Below, piece by piece: positions 5,747-7,912 of a DNA stretch of 7,912 bases (positions are counted from its first letter, which is position 1; each line of letters opens with the position of its first letter). A program made the position numbers and the translations under genes. The notes under the pieces were generated by a model. That model was not told where the DNA came from, made no database searches, and saw nothing but the letters and a program-made list of their open reading frames with translations. This DNA comes from CAZQSL01 sp964595945 (GTDB taxonomy: Bacteria > UBP15 > UBA6099 > JAJRTR01): positions 1 through 7,912 of the forward strand of contig CAZQSL010000148.1 of assembly GCA_964595945.1 (NCBI GenBank), given 5' to 3'.

Positions 5747-7345
5747 TCATTTGTAGCGGGGGCGGCGGAAGTTGACATCGAGAGCGGCGAGACGTTCGAG
5801 CGCCGGCTGGGTGCGGGTGGAAAAAGAGTCGAAATCCTTTGCCGCGACGGGTGACCAGGCTGTTTCGGCGACAGCGAGCGCGCGGGGGAAAGCCATGTAT
5901 TCGAGGTGGCGCGTAGTGGCGATCATTTCCGACCAGAGATTGGCCTGGGTGCCGAGTACGCAATCGGCGCCCGGTGTGCCGCGTAGTTCGGCCGGCACGG
6001 GATCAAAGGAGTAGACGCGCCGGATCGAGAGGGGTGGGCCGATCATCGACATGGGTTCGCCCAGCAGTGCCTGGCGGTAGTCGAAGTAACAGTGGCTTGT
6101 GGGGCACATGATGACCTTGTGGCCCTGTTTTGCGGCCTTGATGCCGCCGGAAGTGCCGCGCCAGCTCATCACGGTGGCGCGTGGGGGCAGGCCGCCTTCG
6201 AGGATTTCGTCCCAGCCGATCAGCTTGCGGCCGAGGATGTGGAGGTAGTCTTCGACGCGGCGGATGAACCAGCTCTGGAGTCCGTGTTCGTCGCGCAGAT
6301 TTTCGTGTTTGATGCGTTCCTGGCATCTCGGGCAGGATTTCCAGCGGTCTTTGGGCGCTTCGTCGCCGCCGATGTGGATGTATTCGGAAGGGAAGATTTC
6401 GACCGTTTCAGCGAGTACTTTTTCGATGAAGGCGAATGTCTCGTCGGAGCCGGCGCACATGATGTCCTTGTTGATGCCCCAACGGGTGCGCACGTCGAAT
6501 CTGCCGCGCGTGCAGGTGATTTCCGGATGGGATGGAAATGCCGACTGGGAGTGGCCCGGCATTTCGATTTCGGGGATGACGGTAATATGGCGCGCGGCGG
6601 CGTGTGCGATGATCGCGCGGATTTCCGTCTGTGTGTAGTGGCCGCTGTGGGCCGGTCCTGCGCCGAAGGGAAATTCGAGGGGAGTGCTTTTACGGCGGCT
6701 GCTGCCTTTGGCGGTGAGTTCGGGCATGGTGAGGAGTTCGAGCCGCCAGCCCTGGTCGTCGATGAGGTGGAGGTGGAGGCGGTTGAATTTATAAAGTGCC
6801 ATGATATCGACGAATTTCAAGATGGTAGCGACCGGAAAAAAATGGCGTGCCGAGTCGATCATGAGACCACGCCAGGGAAATCGCGGCGAGTCTTCGATTT
6901 CGAGGCATGGCAGTGAGGCTGGTGTACCGAGCGGACCTTTTTCGGCAGAGGGCGGGAGTAGCTGGCGGATGGATTGCGCGGCGTAGAAGAGGCCTGCTGA
7001 TGTGGCTGCGCGGGCGGTGAGTCCTTTGGGGGTGATCGAAAGAGTATAGCCCTCCGTGCCGAGCTTGCCAGTGAGAGCCGAGTCGATGGCGAATGACACA
7101 GTGGCTCCTGTGCCCGAAGGAGAAATGGGCGCGCCGGCTGCGCGGTGGACGATGTCGCTGATCGACTGCCATGCCTGCTCCGCGCCGTCTCCTTCGCAGC
7201 GGATGGCGGCATCCTTGAGCGGCATCATGCCGGAGGTGCGCTTCAGCGATGCGGGAGCGGGGATTATGCAGGGCTCGCCCGGCTGTGGTTTCGACGGTTT
7301 TTTACCATCGGAGGTGATGTCGGCGAGTGTGTCGAATAGGCTCAT
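5747..7345 (-). CDS. GH20 beta-N-acetylhexosaminidase, no visible signal peptide
   Basis: Retaining glycosidase that removes terminal beta-linked GlcNAc or GalNAc by substrate-assisted catalysis. From the ATG at 7345 it has 532 residues. Residues about 25-150 form the GH20b-like N-terminal domain (IIPAPASLKRT onward) and 155-500 the catalytic TIM barrel. Landmarks are the substrate-binding Arg in FPWRGLMIDSARHF (157-170), LHLIDDQGWRLE (192-203), IPEIEMPGH (257-265), the catalytic pair D328-E329 in IHIGGDEAP (323-331), the pocket aromatics W378 (GWDE), W395 (SWRG) and Y420, and W471/E473 in ANLWSE. It ends soon after the barrel, with no carbohydrate-binding module. An in-frame ATG at 7435 would add 30 residues, but GGGGAC (7351-7356) lies five bases before 7345 and the promoter candidate overlaps the longer start, so 7345 is preferred. 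Neither start gives a signal peptide, suggesting a cytoplasmic enzyme acting on imported chitooligosaccharides, glycan fragments or muropeptide sugars. It is divergent from the secreted C45-like gene. Confidence 0.95.
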   Translation of the reverse strand: MSLFDTLADITSDGKKPSKPQPGEPCIIPAPASLKRTSGMMPLKDAAIRCEGDGAEQAWQSISDIVHRAAGAPISPSGTGATVSFAIDSALTGKLGTEGYTLSITPKGLTARAATSAGLFYAAQSIRQLLPPSAEKGPLGTPASLPCLEIEDSPRFPWRGLMIDSARHFFPVATILKFVDIMALYKFNRLHLHLIDDQGWRLELLTMPELTAKGSSRRKSTPLEFPFGAGPAHSGHYTQTEIRAIIAHAAARHITVIPEIEMPGHSQSAFPSHPEITCTRGRFDVRTRWGINKDIMCAGSDETFAFIEKVLAETVEIFPSEYIHIGGDEAPKDRWKSCPRCQERIKHENLRDEHGLQSWFIRRVEDYLHILGRKLIGWDEILEGGLPPRATVMSWRGTSGGIKAAKQGHKVIMCPTSHCYFDYRQALLGEPMSMIGPPLSIRRVYSFDPVPAELRGTPGADCVLGTQANLWSEMIATTRHLEYMAFPRALAVAETAWSPVAAKDFDSFSTRTQPALERLAALDVNFRRPRYK

Positions 7346-7406
7346 GGAGTGTCCCCATAATAATTTGTTCGCACGGGCGCTTTTTAATATATACTTATAG
7401 CGGCAT

Positions 7407-7437
7407 CCGTGTGTCTGAATATTATAGACCAACACGG
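7407..7437. promoter_or_regulatory. Imperfect dyad over the GH20 -10 element, candidate operator
   Basis: CCGTGT-GTCT (7407-7416) and AGAC-CA-ACACGG (7426-7437) form an interrupted palindrome around the AT core gaattattat-like loop at 7417-7425 (gaatattat). Ten base pairs match, with a 2-base bulge (CA, 7430-7431) on one arm. It covers the TATAAT of the minus-strand promoter and the expected start site in the divergent GH20/C45 region, the position expected for a repressor operator. There is no following T-tract, so it is not a terminator. No regulator can be assigned to it. Confidence 0.45.
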
Positions 7438-7449
7438 GCTGACGCTGAA
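7421..7449 (-). promoter_or_regulatory. Candidate sigma70-type promoter for the GH20 gene
   Basis: On the minus strand TTCAGC (7449-7444), a 17-base spacer and a perfect TATAAT (7426-7421) form a good promoter candidate. Transcription would start near 7414, leaving an AT-rich leader of about 70 bases before the GH20 start codon at 7345. The -35 match is weak (three of six), which fits a promoter that depends on an activator. Confidence 0.5.
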
Positions 7450-7498
7450 CAAAATATTATTACTAAACAAAAATGATATGAGGAAAGGTGGCCTGGAA

Positions 7499-7912
7499 AT
7501 GAAAAAGTATTATAGTCTCGTTATTTGCATGCTCGCGATTGTCATCCTGTGCGCCGTGTCTGCCAATGCGGCGGGGCGTCGTGATGTAGTAAACGGAATG
7601 AATGTGCTCTATGTCGAGGGCACGCCCTATGAAATGGGCTTTCAGGAAGGCTCGCTGATGAAAACGGAAATCGCTTTTCTCTACGATGCCTATCTGAAAA
7701 AACAGGTCTACGAAAAATGGGTCAAGGAATATTCGATGCTTGGCAAAGGCGGGTCCAAGGCTTATTCCAATCCGCGTGGCGCTATGCTCACCCATGCGAA
7801 GCTTATGGAAAAATACATCTCCGAAGACATCCGAGAGCAGCTTAGAGGCCTCGCCGACGGCGCAGGCCTGACGTATGACGATGTGCTCATACTCGCAGCG
7901 CATATCGACTAC
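7499..7912 (+). CDS. Secreted C45-like acyltransferase/hydrolase, N-terminal part (runs off window)
   Basis: An open frame of 138 codons with no stop before the window edge. Residues 1-25 look like a Sec signal peptide: MKKYY, a hydrophobic core (about 7-18) and an Ala-x-Ala site (ANA, about 22-24). The mature part begins with NVLYVEGTPYEMGFQEGSLM (about 37-56), followed by charged helices and EQLRGLADGAGLTYDDVLILAAHID (about 113-137). The GTPYEMGxQxG and LRGLADGAG...D..L patterns resemble the N-terminal part of C45-type self-cleaving acyltransferases/hydrolases (the penicillin acyltransferase-like group) and related phospholipase B-like Ntn hydrolases. The nucleophilic Cys expected further on is outside the window, so activity cannot be judged. 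The ATG at 7499 is preferred because AAAGGTGG (7484-7491) precedes it by seven bases; an in-frame ATG at 7478 would add seven residues and weaken the signal peptide. It is divergent from the GH20 gene. Confidence 0.65.
   Translation, partial: MKKYYSLVICMLAIVILCAVSANAAGRRDVVNGMNVLYVEGTPYEMGFQEGSLMKTEIAFLYDAYLKKQVYEKWVKEYSMLGKGGSKAYSNPRGAMLTHAKLMEKYISEDIREQLRGLADGAGLTYDDVLILAAHIDY

Larger units (their letters stand above)
7346..7498. other. Divergent intergenic region between GH20 and C45-like genes
   Basis: This 153-bp region is much more AT-rich than the flanking genes. It carries the minus-strand promoter and dyad annotated separately. A heptamer GAACAAA also occurs in inverted orientation: 7370-7364 on the minus strand (upstream of GH20) and 7447-7453 on the plus strand (upstream of the C45-like gene). 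Each copy is followed by an ATTATT-like run. No convincing plus-strand promoter could be fixed; CTGACG at 7439-7444 with TACTAA at 7461-7466 (16-base spacer) is a weak possibility. Confidence 0.4.

Noticed and set aside
6092..6916. A 274-codon plus-strand open frame antisense to the GH20 gene
   Set aside because: The opposite strand encodes the complete GH20 catalytic barrel with HIGGDE. The antisense product shows no family motif.
7346..7435. A 30-residue N-terminal extension of the GH20 protein from the ATG at 7435
   Set aside because: The extension crosses the AT-rich promoter region, has no Shine-Dalgarno and lies upstream of the predicted transcription start. The ATG at 7345 has GGGGAC five bases before it.
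7463..7903. A 146-codon minus-strand open frame near the window end
   Set aside because: It is antisense to the C45-like gene, which has a Shine-Dalgarno, a signal peptide and family-like motifs.

Overview
The window is bacterial chromosomal DNA of moderately high G+C, with AT-rich islands only between genes. It shows Shine-Dalgarno-like sites, sigma70-like promoter candidates and one tight operon. The genes are ordinary families spread over many phyla, so I cannot name a taxon. I see no rRNA, tRNA, CRISPR array, insertion sequence or prophage gene.

Layout: (1) 64-498, plus strand, a short DtxR/MntR-type metal-dependent repressor. (2) 514-5625, minus strand, three genes read from high to low coordinates: an SbcD/Mre11-like protein (4438-5625), an SbcC/Rad50/YhaN-like ATPase (1499-4441, 4-bp ATGA overlap with the first) and a short Ppx/GppA-family phosphatase (514-1449, 49 bp further on). 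The repressor and this operon converge, with 15 bp between their stop codons. (3) 5747-7345, minus strand, a GH20 beta-N-acetylhexosaminidase without a visible signal peptide. (4) A 153-bp divergent intergenic region (7346-7498) with a good minus-strand promoter lying inside an imperfect dyad. (5) 7499 to the window edge, plus strand, the start of a secreted protein resembling C45-type acyltransferases/hydrolases. It has no stop within the window.

The most interesting part is the Mre11/Rad50-like pair. The Rad50-like subunit keeps every ATPase motif, but a two-helix transmembrane hairpin sits at the middle of its coiled coil, where Rad50/SbcC carries its CxxC zinc hook. The partner keeps the Mre11 fold landmarks, the capping region and a helical C-terminus. 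By alignment it has lost six of the seven metal ligands and the catalytic histidine of the nuclease. The pair therefore looks like a membrane-anchored SMC-like ATPase with a pseudonuclease partner, co-transcribed with a Ppx/GppA phosphatase. What the complex does is unknown; a structural, sensing or DNA-tethering role is inference.

The GH20 enzyme and the C45-like protein share a divergent control region and may belong to amino-sugar or cell-wall turnover, which is weakly supported. No clear intrinsic terminator was found between any of the genes.
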